From contig NW_001798963.1 in the NCBI RefSeq assembly GCF_000165425.1, forward strand, positions 1 through 64,000: a DNA stretch of 64,000 bases, read 5' to 3'. Positions 35,765-45,779 of this stretch are shown here, one piece after another. The translations under genes and the position numbers were made by a program. The notes under the pieces were generated by a model. The model was given only the letters and a program-made list of their open reading frames with translations, did no database searches and had not been told where the DNA came from. The stretch is from Paramecium tetraurelia. Its lineage: Eukaryota; Ciliophora; Oligohymenophorea; Peniculida; Parameciidae. The stretch's first letter is position 1, and each line of letters begins with the position of its first letter.

Positions 35765-37082
35765 TCATTTATATGTTCTAGGTGCTTAGTAATAATCTTA
35801 TCGAGGTTTATATTCCAAAGCTGTTGGTTAGGCTTCTAAAGGCTTTCTTTGCTATTATTATAAGCTGTCAAAATATGCCTTCTATTATTCTATTTCTTCC
35901 CTTGTCAAACCCAAAGCTAGGTAATCTATGTCGTTATCAACAGCTTTAGGTAATTGTCTAAATCATCATAATTTTATATACTAAACTATGGATTCTGGTT
36001 ATTAAATATATTATCTTTGTAAATTTTGAACTGAGAACTTTTTATCAATAACTCGATTATCTAATTTCTTATTCCCATAGTATTTATTTTCTTGTTATTT
36101 ATTCAAATAGGAATTAGGATAGTTTTATCGTTATTCATTCAGTTTTTTCTCTGGAACTCTCTCCTAGTATGGCAATTAATTAGTATATTTGCCATTTAAT
36201 TTTTATTATTATGAATAACCATTTTTTATATCTTAATTGTCTGAACCTTATCTTTGATAAGATTTGTTGGTTTAAGAGGATAATCTTTTGGTTTACTTCT
36301 GTGTTCTGCTGCAACTTGTTATTACTATTAATTAAAATTGTAATTTTATTATTGGATCTTGTGATTTTGAAAAATAATTATCTACTTTAGTTTCAATATA
36401 TTTATTATGTAGATTATCGAATTTATTATTATTATTATTATTAGTAATTATAAGGGATGGGTGGCTTTTCATAACCAAAATCTCATGCTTTGCTTATAAC
36501 TATTATTAAGGTCTGTTAACTTATTCAGCTTCAGCCTGATACTTTTATTTATAATCAAAATTTTTGTAATCAGGCTTGAATGGTTGAACATTTTATTTAG
36601 GTTATTACGAAATTTATGGATTTTCATCTGTTTTTTTGATATGGTATTTTTATAAAGCAATTTCTTTGAAGTTGGTGGTACACGCGTAGCCATATGCTTA
36701 GTTAGCTCTCTTATCATTATATATTGTTTGCAAATATCACACTTTTCTGTTCTACTACCACAAATGTTTTCATGTTAAAATATTAATTCTCTTGCTTAAT
36801 CCAATCCACAGTGTATGCATGAGATTGGTTTTTTCGGACATTAAGTGTGTTTTAAAATATCTATGTTAATGTATTATAGTACCTTAGAATATTTCTTTAC
36901 AAAATCACAAGAAGTGCCGTTATGAAATCTTCTTCATGAGATTAAGGATCATTTTATCAAAAAAATTATCCGCATCTCTTACATTCTATATTATTTCTAA
37001 TGCAATAAATTTCATGAAATGCAAATATTGTATCTGCTACTAGGGCTCTGCAGTTTGAACACTATTATGTCTGTTGGGGCAT
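35765..37082 (-). CDS. XAF1/TRAFD1-like TRAF-type zinc-finger protein
   Basis: The ATG (complement of 37080-37082) gives MPQQTQQCSNCRALVADTIF, a first Cys/His finger continued by FHEIYCIRNNIECKRCG. Then come HTQCPKKPISCIHCGLDQAR, FQHENICGSRTEKCDICKQY and IMIRELTKHM. The CGSRTExCxxCxxxIMxRxL element is a hallmark of XAF1/TRAFD1-type fingers. The remaining ~300 residues are polar, basic and Gln/Asn-rich (KPPIPYNYQQQQQQQ, QLPYQERVPEKKLNEQRQ), ending LTREEIEQQKAYFDSLQ and APRTYK at TGA (complement of 35765-35767). Several introns are needed (near 36,930, 36,470 and 35,960). Animal members act in signalling; the ciliate role is unknown. The partners of such fingers are usually proteins, not DNA. 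Confidence 0.75.
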
Positions 37083-37121
37083 TATTTTTTAATTAAATAA
37101 TTGTTGGTTGAAATATTTATT

Positions 37122-37715
37122 ATGAGAATAGGTCCAATAAAGATAAAACTTAAACCATTACTTGTTTATACCCCAATTATATTTGCTCCATTGGCTCTTT
37201 TTAATTGGTATGAATATAGAAAATTGAACCTTGAGTTTAAGCACAAGGAAGATGAAATAGTTCTCCAAGCTCAATTAAAAGCAAATAAAATATCTGATAA
37301 ATCATTTCCAACTGTGTATTTTGATCCTTATAATCAATTTTTTATGGAGATGGAGGATTTATAGGGCCAAATAAAAATATTTGTATTTTCTGATTAATCA
37401 ACATATAAAAGGTATATTTTATTTAATTTTAGGATGCATTCGACTTTGTAAAGCCATCTTAGTAGATTTCAAGCAAATTACTTCAACATTGTTGCCCAGA
37501 AACAATTTGATTCTAACTTAGGAGTAGGCAATTAAAAATCAACTCAAATACTTACAATTGAAAACCAGATTGAAAATTAAGTGATAGTTACATATAACAA
37601 TGAGATTATATTTTCTGATAAGTTATTGGAGAGAAATGATAAATAAGTGTAAGTAATTGAAAGATAGATTTCAAAGATGATTGAAAAGGAATTTTTGAGT
37701 AAAATAAAATTTTGA
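37122..37715 (+). CDS. Small single-pass membrane protein, mitochondrial type
   Basis: ATG 37122 gives MRIGPIKIKLKPLLVYTPI, basic then hydrophobic (LLVYTPIIFAPLALFNWY), like a mitochondrial inner-membrane anchor. A charged soluble part follows (FKHKEDEIVLQAQLKANK). A 21-nt intron near 37,411-37,431 leads to RMHSTLQSHLSRFQANYF and IERQISKMIEKEFLSKIKF, ending TGA 37713-37715. About 190 residues. No family recognised; an assembly factor or respiratory subunit is a guess. It is divergent from the zinc-finger gene, 39 bp apart. Confidence 0.75.
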
Positions 37716-38061
37716 GTAATATTATAAATATATAATTACTCCTCTTATTAATCAATTTTGAGAATAGATTAAACATCAATATAGCGTGCCAATTTCAATT
37801 AAAAGATAAAACTCCTTATTTGTATTCAATTGCTACTTTATAGGAATGTTACTTGAATAAGAGAAAACCTTTGTCTTTTTTTAATTTGAAAATCAAAGAT
37901 CGACTTTAAGAGCATAATAAAATTGGCCTAGAGAATTAATTATATATATAATGCTTGGCAATTGTAAACTTCAATAATTGAATTTGGCTAAATTTGTTGA
38001 AATTAGTAGCAATAGTAGTAGAATATGAAATTATTGATTTAATAAGTATTATAAATAAAAT
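37716..38061. other. Intergenic spacer
   Basis: About 350 bp, AT-rich, presumably the kinase promoter region; no feature recognised. Confidence 0.5.
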
Positions 38062-39580
38062 ATGGATTTATAAAATTAGAGAAGAAAGAGCAAATTTTCA
38101 TTTTCTCGAGCTCCTGTTTGTGATAACCCATAGTCAAATACATTGCAATAATTAAAGAATAAGTTCAAAGGTAAGAGTTTGATGTAGAATAGAACAGGCT
38201 AGATGTTACAATTAATAAATAAGAATGATAATGGAAATAATAAAGAATAGGAAATATAATAATTTTTAAGTCGAATAAGCGTTGAATTAGATGGGGATGA
38301 TTATAAATATATAAAATTTGAGCTGAGTGAATTTTAAGAGAAGTATGTGGAAGGGGAAGTTTTGGGAGAAGGATGTATAGGATTAGTAAAGAGCATAACA
38401 AGAAAGAATGATGGACAAGAATTTGCATGTAAGACAGTTAAAACTGATGCTGAGGAAATAGTGAAGAATGTAGATAATAATCATATATGAGTTAGATGAT
38501 ATTGGAATTCAAGAATCTAAAAAAGTTGAGTCATCCTCACATTGTAAAAATGGAGGAATTATATATTCAATGGAATGAAGGATTCCAATCAACTGGGACT
38601 GTTTATGTAGTAATGGAGAAGGTAAAAGGTAGTGAGATGTTTGAAGTGATTTAAAAATAAAAGAATTACAGTGGTATTTAAATAAATAAGAGTAGAGTGC
38701 ATTGCCAGAATCTTATTTAAATAAGTATTGGAAGCAATTGATTACATGCATGAAAACTATTGTTGTCACAGAGATTTGAAACCTAATAATATTTTATGTG
38801 CAGAAGATGGTAGATCTATCAAGATTACTGATTTCAATGTAAATTATGCTTCCTAACTAATTAAGGTGTCTAAGTTTACGGATGGATACAAGGAATTTGG
38901 GAATCTGAATGAACATGGAAAAATAGAGATGTGGACATATACAGGGACGGTTGCCTTTTCAGCACCAGAGATATTCTCGGGAGGGTTGTACAAGTAACAA
39001 CCTTCATTTATTTAGTGAATAAGTGGATTTATGGAGTGCAGGAGTGATCTTATATGTAATGTTAAGTGGAGAATTACCATTTAATTCTCAATATTTAAAT
39101 GATTTGATCGACAAGATTTAATAATGCAAATACGAAATGGTCGGTCCCATTTGGGATTAGATATCTTATTAAGCTAAAGATTTGATAAGCAACTTATTAC
39201 AATTTGATCCTTAAAGAAGACTAACTCCATAATAGGCTTTGGATCACCCTTGGGTTAAGAATGTACAGAACTAATCAGATTTGCCGAGGGATAGATTGAA
39301 AAAGAATATGGCTCGATTTTTGAATTGGAAACCTCAAGAAACTTAGGTGAGTGAAAAGAAAATTAAATAACTTTGCTTCCTTTTTGGAGCAGGGGAAATT
39401 TGGAAAAGACATTCGGTTAAACATTCATCAGTCTCTACTCTTTCAGAAGAATTTAAGAAGTTCAAATCAATTGATATAAGTTCATTCAAAACAAACGAAC
39501 ATATACAAGTGGTTAAGGATTAAAATTCAAATCATGTATATCATATTGATTACCCCTTTAGTGATGATGAATCTGATTGA
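38062..39580 (+). CDS. Serine/threonine protein kinase with DFN in place of DFG
   Basis: ATG 38062 opens an ~85-residue basic extension, then a full kinase fold. Gly loop [10 protein letters not shown]; catalytic Lys in FACKTVK; hinge [22 protein letters not shown]; magnesium loop [36 protein letters not shown]; and HPWV. Introns: 38470-38495 (26 nt), one near 38,672-38,693, probably 38839-38865 (27 nt, giving DFNVSKF), and 38994-39015 (22 nt). Stop TGA 39578-39580. Overall it looks CAMK-like, but there are no EF-hands. DFN also occurs in the YANK/STK32 group, where the kinase remains active. The C-terminal ~100 residues are basic, then acidic (YPFSDDESD). Confidence 0.9.
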
Positions 39581-39627
39581 TATATTTAAATACATATATG
39601 TATATTTGATATTATATAACAACTCAT

Positions 39628-39868
39628 TCAATCAAACTCATCTTTCTTTTTAATTAATTGATCCTTCTCGTACATAATGTAAATCCAAGATTTCCTCTTG
39701 CCTCCCTTTACAGAATCAACTATGTATGGTTGGATCTAGGTGGGCTCACCATTATGAGCCCAAAATTCATCTTCCATATCTTCCTTTAATTCTTAAAATG
39801 ATTTCTATTATGCTTTTTCAAAATACATCATCAAAAAGCAAATAATCACACAATTTCAATCCAGCCAT
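39628..39868 (-). CDS. Very small membrane-associated protein
   Basis: The ATG (complement of 39866-39868) gives MAGLKLCDYLLFDD. A 22-nt intron near 39,805-39,826 removes a TGA and leads to FQELKEDMEDEFWAHNGEP and KGGKRKSWIYIMYEKDQL, ending KKKDEFD at TGA (complement of 39628-39630). About 70 residues, the size and style of accessory mitochondrial subunits; no name assigned. Confidence 0.6.
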
Positions 39869-40068
39869 AAAGCCTACAAACGATAAAACATGATTTTTGA
39901 TTAGGGTTTCGTTCTAGAATTTGCGAATAATTGAAGTCATAAATAATTTATTATATAAATATATATATAAATTATTTATAGATGTGTGCTTGTATCAAAA
40001 TATTATTATGAGCACACTTCCAAAGAATGTATTTATAATTTGTATTCGTTTTTAATAATAATAATAAA
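39869..40068. other. Divergent intergenic region
   Basis: 200 bp, AT-rich, upstream of two divergent genes. Confidence 0.45.
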
Positions 40069-41295
40069 ATGAAAATACTATTATTAGTTCTAATTGGCTT
40101 GGTAGTATTCACATAGGATAATAGGCATTATGCAAATTAGGCACAGATCCAAAGATAGTCTTAGCCGAAATCGATGACCATCATATGGGCAAAACATTTT
40201 TGAATGCTATTCAAATCAGTCTTGCAACTGGATCACCTGTCCATGAAATTCAAAGCTACATCAACAATATCAGGTAATTACAAAGCATAACATCAGATTC
40301 ATGTTGGAATAAGAACAAAAGGATTCAGATCTCTTTATTCAAAATACGTAAGCCTCTTGCAATAGACTGTTGCATGACTTTTCCACAAACTTGGCTTATC
40401 ATCAAAGCTAATTGAAGGCACACTAAAAAATAGTTGATGTTAGATATATTATAATAATCTTAGGAAAACACAAACAATTTATAAAGATCACTCAATAAAA
40501 TTGCTGAAGTCTCTGTGGAAATTGAAGAAAATTCAAAGAAAACTAATGCAGGATAGAGTGAAAGAGATTTATAGTATGCAGAATTCTAATCCAAAATAAA
40601 GGATCATACTGAAGCAATTTCAGCAATAGATGAAGCTTATGCACTCATTGAACATTTGTCTGGAGGTTCTTCATTCATTCAAGTTAAGGGAAGATTTAAC
40701 AAAGTTCTATAGAGATTACAAAGGTATTTCGATTTCAGTATGTGGTAGTCAATCTACAGGTTTGTTGTTTTAACCAATCTTAACTATGATGACTCAATTG
40801 TCTTCAAAATCAGATTCAGACACTGCTAAGAAAGTGCTTTAATTGTTGGCTAATTTGAGAGTTCAGATAGTTGAAAGCAAAGGAAATGATGAATCCATTG
40901 AGAAATAACAAAATTTGAATTGGTAATAATTCTTGTCAGACTTGACAAATGAGAAAAACACATTGTAACAATTCTATGCTGTATATATTTAGATCAGATC
41001 AGAGATAGAATTTAGAATAAGCAATATTGAATTATCAAAGCATAATTGAAGAGTCTGAAGGGAAAGTGGAATATCACGCTGCTGAAGTAGAGAGAAATCA
41101 GGTAAAAAGAAAGTTATACAATAGAATAACTTAGAAGGATAAGATTAATGGTGTAGATAACAATAAGATATTTATTAGATGGAAACTCAATCCAGAGTTT
41201 AGACCTAGGATCTCATATCAAGAATATCTGATCACATCTAAGATAAGATCGTTACACTCAAGGAGTATTTAAGAGAGAGACTTCAATTAAATTGA
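40069..41295 (+). CDS. Trichocyst matrix protein (TMP family)
   Basis: Secretory-granule protein of the crystalline trichocyst core. ATG 40069 gives the signal peptide MKILLLVLIGLALC after a 23-nt intron near 40,103-40,125. LGTDPKIVLAEIDDHHMG and FLNAIQISLATGSPVHEIQ follow, typical of TMP precursors whose N-part is later cut. Long helical segments come next, with IIEESEGKVEYHAAEVERNQ near the end. Introns near 41,102-41,134 (33 nt) and 41,150-41,175 (26 nt) lead to the last exon: LISRISDHIQDKIVTLKEYL, stop TGA 41293-41295. TMPs form a large multigene family in Paramecium with coiled-coil chains. Several internal introns remain unmapped between 40,270 and 41,000. Confidence 0.8.
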
Positions 41296-41348
41296 TATTT
41301 CTTTAAGTATTGATATTAATAAAAAACAATAAAATATATATGGAGAAA

Positions 41349-41780
41349 AAAAAGTTTTACTCTAATTCACAAATTGAATTGTAACTTCTGGTTCTAGACT
41401 AATTTTATCATGCTGCTCTCTAGTTTGAATTATTATGCTGAATTTTCCTAATTTAAAAATACATGGCTATTTAAATATTGAAATAAAATACTTTATTAGA
41501 AGGAGTATTTATCCACTTTCTTCCATTAAAGTATATAGAAATCGCGTTGGTAAGATTGGGACTTTAAATTTATGAAGGCATAGCCAGGATTAGTGGATCC
41601 ATCAAAAGACAAGTTAAAGTATTCAAAAATGTTTTGGATCGATTTTCATCATAATCATTTCATTGATGTAGCCTAAATGTTTATCTTTTATGGATGTCCA
41701 GAAATCAAATCAGAACTACTTCTTTTAATGTAAACAATGATGAAGAGATAGTATTTTTTGCATATTCCTCATAGATTTTT
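41349..41780 (-). pseudogene. Truncated Mei2-like RNA-recognition-motif gene
   Basis: The complement encodes GYINEMIMMKIDPKHF and then, in another frame, EYFNLSFDGSTNPGYAFINL followed by RDFYILQWKKVDKYSF. The pattern YDFFYLPIDFxNxxNxGYAFINF and FYxxFxxKKW is that of the C-terminal RRM of Mei2-like proteins. The first strand of the RRM (normally an IRNIPNKY-like motif) is not visible upstream, where foreign bacterial-type DNA begins at about 41.9 kb. No N-terminal Mei2 part is found. Mei2-like proteins bind RNA in meiosis or development. This copy looks cut off and is probably not functional, though missed introns could explain the frame change. Confidence 0.5.
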
Positions 41781-41929
41781 ATCTATTTTTCACATATTTT
41801 ACAAAAATAATTCTTTTTTTTTCAACAAATATTAAAAAATTACATTTCATCTTAACTTTTTTCAAATCAAGATTATTTACAATGATTTAATATTTAAAGA
41901 GTAAAGGATAATACAAATGAATAATAAAT

Positions 41930-42224
41930 TAGATATTTACTATTATTGGCTGCCGTAAGTGCAGGAAATCAACGGCGTGGATTATGAATCCTCTTCATAT
42001 TATCGGCGACAATTATGAAGATATAAACGGTGAATTTTGGAATGAATCTGTGAGTTGAATTCAATGATCAGGAGATGCCAGAACACAAGAGGGGATGAAT
42101 CAGATAAGCGATACCTCTAAAGAAGCAAACAACTGTTAGAAATTACGAAGGAGATTTTATATCCAACAGCGATGACATGCTTGCCCTTCTTACATACCAA
42201 GATGACCATATAGAAAATCTAGTA
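41930..42224 (+). other. Unassigned part of the bacterial-type block
   Basis: Short protein-like stretches occur in different frames (GCRKCRKSTAWIMNPLHII, MPEHKRGDESDKRYLQRSKQ) but no family is recognised. Either this is the decayed N-terminal half of the SOD gene plus a neighbour, or another lost gene. Confidence 0.35.
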
Positions 42225-42560
42225 AAAAGCCACCTATGGAAAAATTAAAAAAAATTTTGTTAAATATGCTGTAGGACAATTTGGCAGTGGATGGGTATGG
42301 TTTATAAAAAATAGGACCGATGTATCATCTCTTCGGTCAAAAAAGGATGCAGAACTACTACTTTTATACCAGGGAACTGTATTCGTATTTTGTGATGTAT
42401 GGGAACATTCTTATTAATTAGACTATCAAAATCGTCGGGCTAATCATGTTAGGATGTCATCTCACATCTTTAGAATGGGGATTTTGCTGAAGATAATTAT
42501 TTAAAATTTCCTTTTAAAAAATACATCTGTCATCATCCGACTATCTAAAATACTGTGTCC
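42225..42560 (+). pseudogene. Decayed bacterial Fe/Mn superoxide dismutase
   Basis: One frame encodes KNFVKYAVGQFGSGWVWFI and then FCDVWEHSY and DYQNRRANHV. These match the SOD C-terminal domain: the AxGQFGSGW helix, and DVWEHAYYxDYxNxR, whose D and H bind the metal. A frame change follows before NGDFAEDNYLKFPFK, which corresponds to the usual NWDF ending. The N-terminal half, with the HHxxY and metal-binding His, is not recognisable in 41,930-42,225. The gene has lost frame in at least one place and lacks half its domain, so it should be inactive. Confidence 0.8.
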
Positions 42561-42599
42561 TGGAAGAAAGATAAAGGATCTTTCACTTGGAGAGCTCTT

Positions 42600-43080
42600 T
42601 TGATACAGATTCTATCAAATCCCCTAACTTTGGCGCTAAGCTGAGTAGTATAATAAAAAAAATAGGGCGAAGATGAATAAAGTCATCCAACATTGTATAG
42701 TTAAAAAGGCTATAAAATAGCTATTAATTATGCCTGACCATTTTTTCGCAAAACTTATTAAAAGAAAAATCTTTGGACCATCAAAATAAGAACTTATAAT
42801 ATATACACCGTAATATCACTAAGAACAGCAATGATTATTACAAAAATATTAACCCTTTACTTGATATTGCCGAAAAATTACCAAAAAAAATTAAAACTAT
42901 AAAAATCCCCAATATACCACAAATACATCCAAGAGGAAGTTTAAATGATATACATATTACAAATTTTTACTAAAGCAATCCCCTTTCCACATACTAGTAG
43001 ATGATCTAAAGTCAATTTGCCCCACATCCAATGCAAATTATCCAAAATACCAACAACAATATACAAGAAGTATATATATA
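42600..43080 (-). pseudogene. cdsA: Decayed cdsA (phosphatidate cytidylyltransferase)
   Basis: The complement carries IAVLSDITVYIISSYFDGPK and FLLISFAKKWSGI. These align with the CdsA signature region: an acidic D in a membrane segment, then GRxxGGPKLxPxISPKKTWxG. Surrounding text is hydrophobic and in broken frames. CdsA makes CDP-diacylglycerol for bacterial phospholipids. It lies immediately downstream of uppS on the same strand, as in bacterial operons. Several frame losses make it a relic. Confidence 0.65.
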
Positions 43081-43139
43081 CGTTGATAAAATAACGTCAT
43101 ATTGATTATTTCAATATAACCATTTTCAAATATTAAAGA

Positions 43140-43752
43140 TGTTCTTCGCGCACTTCATCAAACTGACTTGAACATTGTTTAAATCTTAAATTGCAAATAC
43201 CAAATCTTCTACATTAAAATCTGGCCAATATTTATCAGAAAGATAAAGTTCCATATAGCTAGATTGCCAAGGTGATGTATATAAAAATTTTGTTATAAAA
43301 TTTTCAAAAAGCTCATCAATTGTATACACTCCTTCGTTTATTTTTCGACAAGTTTTTTGCATAACTTGCAAATATCATTTCTTCCGCAATAACTAAATGC
43401 AATTTTTAATCGAAGATATCTATTGTTTGCCGTTAAATCTTCTACTTCTTGAATCAACTTTTACATAAAGGGAGATAAAACCTGCCTTTGATCAATAACA
43501 CATATACAAACACCATTTTTTGCAACAGATCTCTTTTATTTTTAGATAATATTCCATGAAACGTAAAATAGCCTTCAATTCGCCAACAGGCCTTTTCCAT
43601 TTTTCTGATAAAAGCAAAAAACCTGATAAATAATTTATACCTAATTGATGGCACCCTTCAACAATACTTCGCAAAAATAATAGATCCTCTTCTATACGCA
43701 TTTATTTTCATTTCGTTGCCCATCTGCCATTTCTATCCATAATAATAGTCAC
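43140..43752 (-). pseudogene. uppS: Decayed uppS (undecaprenyl diphosphate synthase)
   Basis: On the complement from about 43,752: IIMDRNGRWA (family: IIMDGNGRWA), HQLGINYLSGFLLLSEKWKR (family: LGIxYLTxYAFSxENWKR), GELKAILRFMEYYL, LIQEVEDLTANNRYLRLKIA, FSYCGRNDI (family: NYGGRxEI), KINEGVYTIDELFENFI, and a late SYMELYLSDKYWPDFN (family: YxELxFxxxxWPDF). All segments are in the right order, but they are spread over different frames. UppS makes the C55 lipid carrier for peptidoglycan, which a ciliate has no use for. The order and spacing show a once-complete bacterial gene. Confidence 0.85.
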
Positions 43753-43789
43753 ATGAAAAAAAGAGTCTATTTTTCATTATGCAATCATT

Positions 43790-44900
43790 CTTTTTTTAAA
43801 TTAAAAACCATTTTTTTGTTCTACCCATAATGTTTTATACATCCCACCAATAGATAAATCGTTGAATGAGAAACTATCTTCAATAATTTTTCCATGACCT
43901 TACACAATAAAGTTGATAATTTATGCGTTATAATAATAGCTGTTTTATTTTTGATAAACTCCCATAACCATTTTGAATAATTTGCTCTGTCAGTGATTCC
44001 ATGTTTAATGTTGCTTCAAAATAAGAATAGGTGCATCTTTAAATTGTACCTGCTAAAATAAAACTCTGTCTTTGACAAACTGATAATTTTTCGCCTTTTT
44101 CTCCAACAAAAGTCTTATACTCTTTAGGGGATCCATATCGAATTTTGTCTTCTAAGTTTGTGGGGTTTTTCTCATCATTAAGGTGGTTCTGTTATTGCAA
44201 TCAATCTAAAATTTAAGTCTGGAATCATACATTTGTTGTGTTGAAGTCAAATGATTATTCGCTTCTTCGGGTTTGTCAAAATCATCCTTGAATAAATTGA
44301 GGTAATTCAGAGTGAATTGAACTAAAAGTTTGATTGCTACTTATAAAGATCTATGATTCTTTGAATAATTAAAAGGAATGAGTACAATAAGCTTCGAGTG
44401 TAGAGTTTAGAAATTCATCAGATATAGACGAATGGTTTAAAATATTTAATCAACGTAATTAAAATGCTACTCTTTTTGTAATAAAAACAATCTCATTTTA
44501 ATTAGCAGAGATTGATTTAGTATCTAATTTACAAAAAATAGGAAAAAATAGATATTATTTGTCCATATATTAGTGCTAAAATTCCTATCTATTCTATTTT
44601 AGAAAATCTAGTAATTACTCCAAGATTTGTTTTTATGGACATTAACAGATTGTTACAACTATTGATAATCGCAATATCGAAAAAAAAATTTGATTTCATA
44701 CTATAAGCCAATTTTGAAAGACTTTCAGAAAAATCTTTCCAACGGTTTTCTTCTTCTGAATTCTTTATTGGTATTGCCGTGTCTCTTAAAAAGATATTTT
44801 AATCCTAGTTTTATAACAAAAAAGGAATTATTTTTGCAATGAAAAAATATAGATAATAATGTATAAGGAATATTTTAAAAAAATACTACCTCTTCATTAT
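43790..44900 (-). pseudogene. Decayed bacterial ABC exporter (membrane plus ATPase domain)
   Basis: The complement shows an ATPase domain in pieces: NLEDKIRYGSPKEYKTFVGE, then the signature region GEKLSVCQRQSF (family: GxxLSGGQRQR), KDAPILIL, LNMESLTEQIIQNG, KTAIIITHKLSTL and HGKIIEDSF. The order is that of MsbA/type I exporters (D-loop, H-loop, then GKIxExG). Upstream, at about 44,430-44,900, hydrophobic and polar text (LALIYGQIISIFSYF) fits the transmembrane domain. The signature has lost its GG and the frame breaks several times. The substrate cannot be told. Confidence 0.7.
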
Positions 44901-44940
44901 TGTTTACAATACAAAAAGGTGTTAAGGGGTGTAAAAAAAA

Positions 44941-45654
44941 TCAAAGGGTGATGTGTTGAATTATGTTACGTGCTTTTTGCCAGCGTTGATGAATGCCATT
45001 TTGTTTAAAAGGGTCTTGTTCTTGGATTGGGAGCAAAGGGACCATTCCAGTTAAGCACCATGTATAACGCTCTGTCTCTTTTGCATAGTATTTGGCGTTG
45101 ATAGGAGTAATTTTGGTGGCGATAGATTCTAATTGTTGTAATGCATGGTTAATAACAGCACGAGTATGGCGAACTTCAAGTGGATCTTGATTTGTAATAG
45201 GTTGAAAAAAAGAAGGACAATGTTCTTTTGCAACCATTTCTATGTCTTTTGTGATATTTTCGATATACCAATCAACTTCTGCTTCTAGAATCTAATGTTT
45301 TATTTTAGGCAGCTCAATATCATAATTTATATAATTAGGATTGCTCTAATAACGATCAACATATCTGGCATAAGTTGCTGTATTAACATATGCATGAACA
45401 TCAAAGAGATTATGCATATATTCTAAATTAATAAGAAAATCCTGTTTTAGAAACTCATTTATTTCTTTTTTTTCTATCCATTATTCTAAAATATCTTGCC
45501 GAGCTTCTAAAAGCATTTAATAAGAGAACAAACCATTTTCTAAAGCACTTATTAAAGAAAGCATTATTTCTGTAGAATTTTCAGAACCATGATTATTTAC
45601 TTCTATCTCTTCTGCCTCAGTTGAAAATGTTGCGTTAACAAATTGTCTATCCAT
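44941..45654 (-). CDS. Intact 237-residue ORF in the bacterial-type block, open only in ciliate code
   Basis: The ATG (complement of 45652-45654) gives MDRQFVNATFSTEAEEIEVN; one unbroken frame runs to TGA (complement of 44941-44943). The protein is soluble and mostly helical, with LLEARQDILEQWIEKKEIN, LINLEYMHNLFDVHAYVNT, MVAKEHCPSFFQPITNQDP, LEVRHTRAVINHALQQLE and TWCLTGMVPLLPIQEQDP. Two TAA and two TAG codons lie in its first ~125 codons, all at positions where Gln is plausible. The last ~98 codons use only CAA/CAG. No family recognised. Its neighbours have decayed, so survival of a 714-nt frame suggests selection or recent arrival. It has no introns and no signal peptide. Confidence 0.65.
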
Positions 45655-45779
45655 CGCTAAACCTTTAAAAATAAAATATAACTATTTAAAATAATGTTCA
45701 TTTATATAGTTTTTTCTTGTTATCTAATTAATTAACAACTTATTAAACTTTTAAATTATGTTAAAAACAAATTTATACA

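Larger units (their letters stand above)
41900..45700. other. Block of bacterial-type genes in the ciliate chromosome (probable endosymbiont DNA insertion)
   Basis: Between the TMP/Mei2-like genes and DCAF13, the only recognisable genes are bacterial: an iron superoxide dismutase fragment, uppS followed by cdsA in the bacterial operon order, and an ABC exporter, all decayed. One open frame (44,941-45,654) is still whole. These genes carry few in-frame TAA/TAG glutamines, unlike their neighbours, and show no Paramecium introns. UppS and CdsA sit next to each other in the cell-envelope operon of many alphaproteobacteria, including Rickettsiales-type symbionts, which are common in Paramecium. 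Junction positions are approximate. A chimeric assembly is the main alternative. Confidence 0.75.

Noticed and set aside
43454-43701. Two overlapping minus-strand ORFs as separate small genes
   Set aside because: Both are pieces of the same decayed uppS gene in different frames.
41900-45700. Foreign block as a viral or mobile element
   Set aside because: No capsid, polymerase, integrase, transposase or terminal repeats are visible. All recognisable genes are bacterial housekeeping genes.
41900-45700. Foreign block as mitochondrial DNA in the nucleus
   Set aside because: uppS, cdsA, SOD and ABC exporters are not on ciliate mitochondrial genomes.
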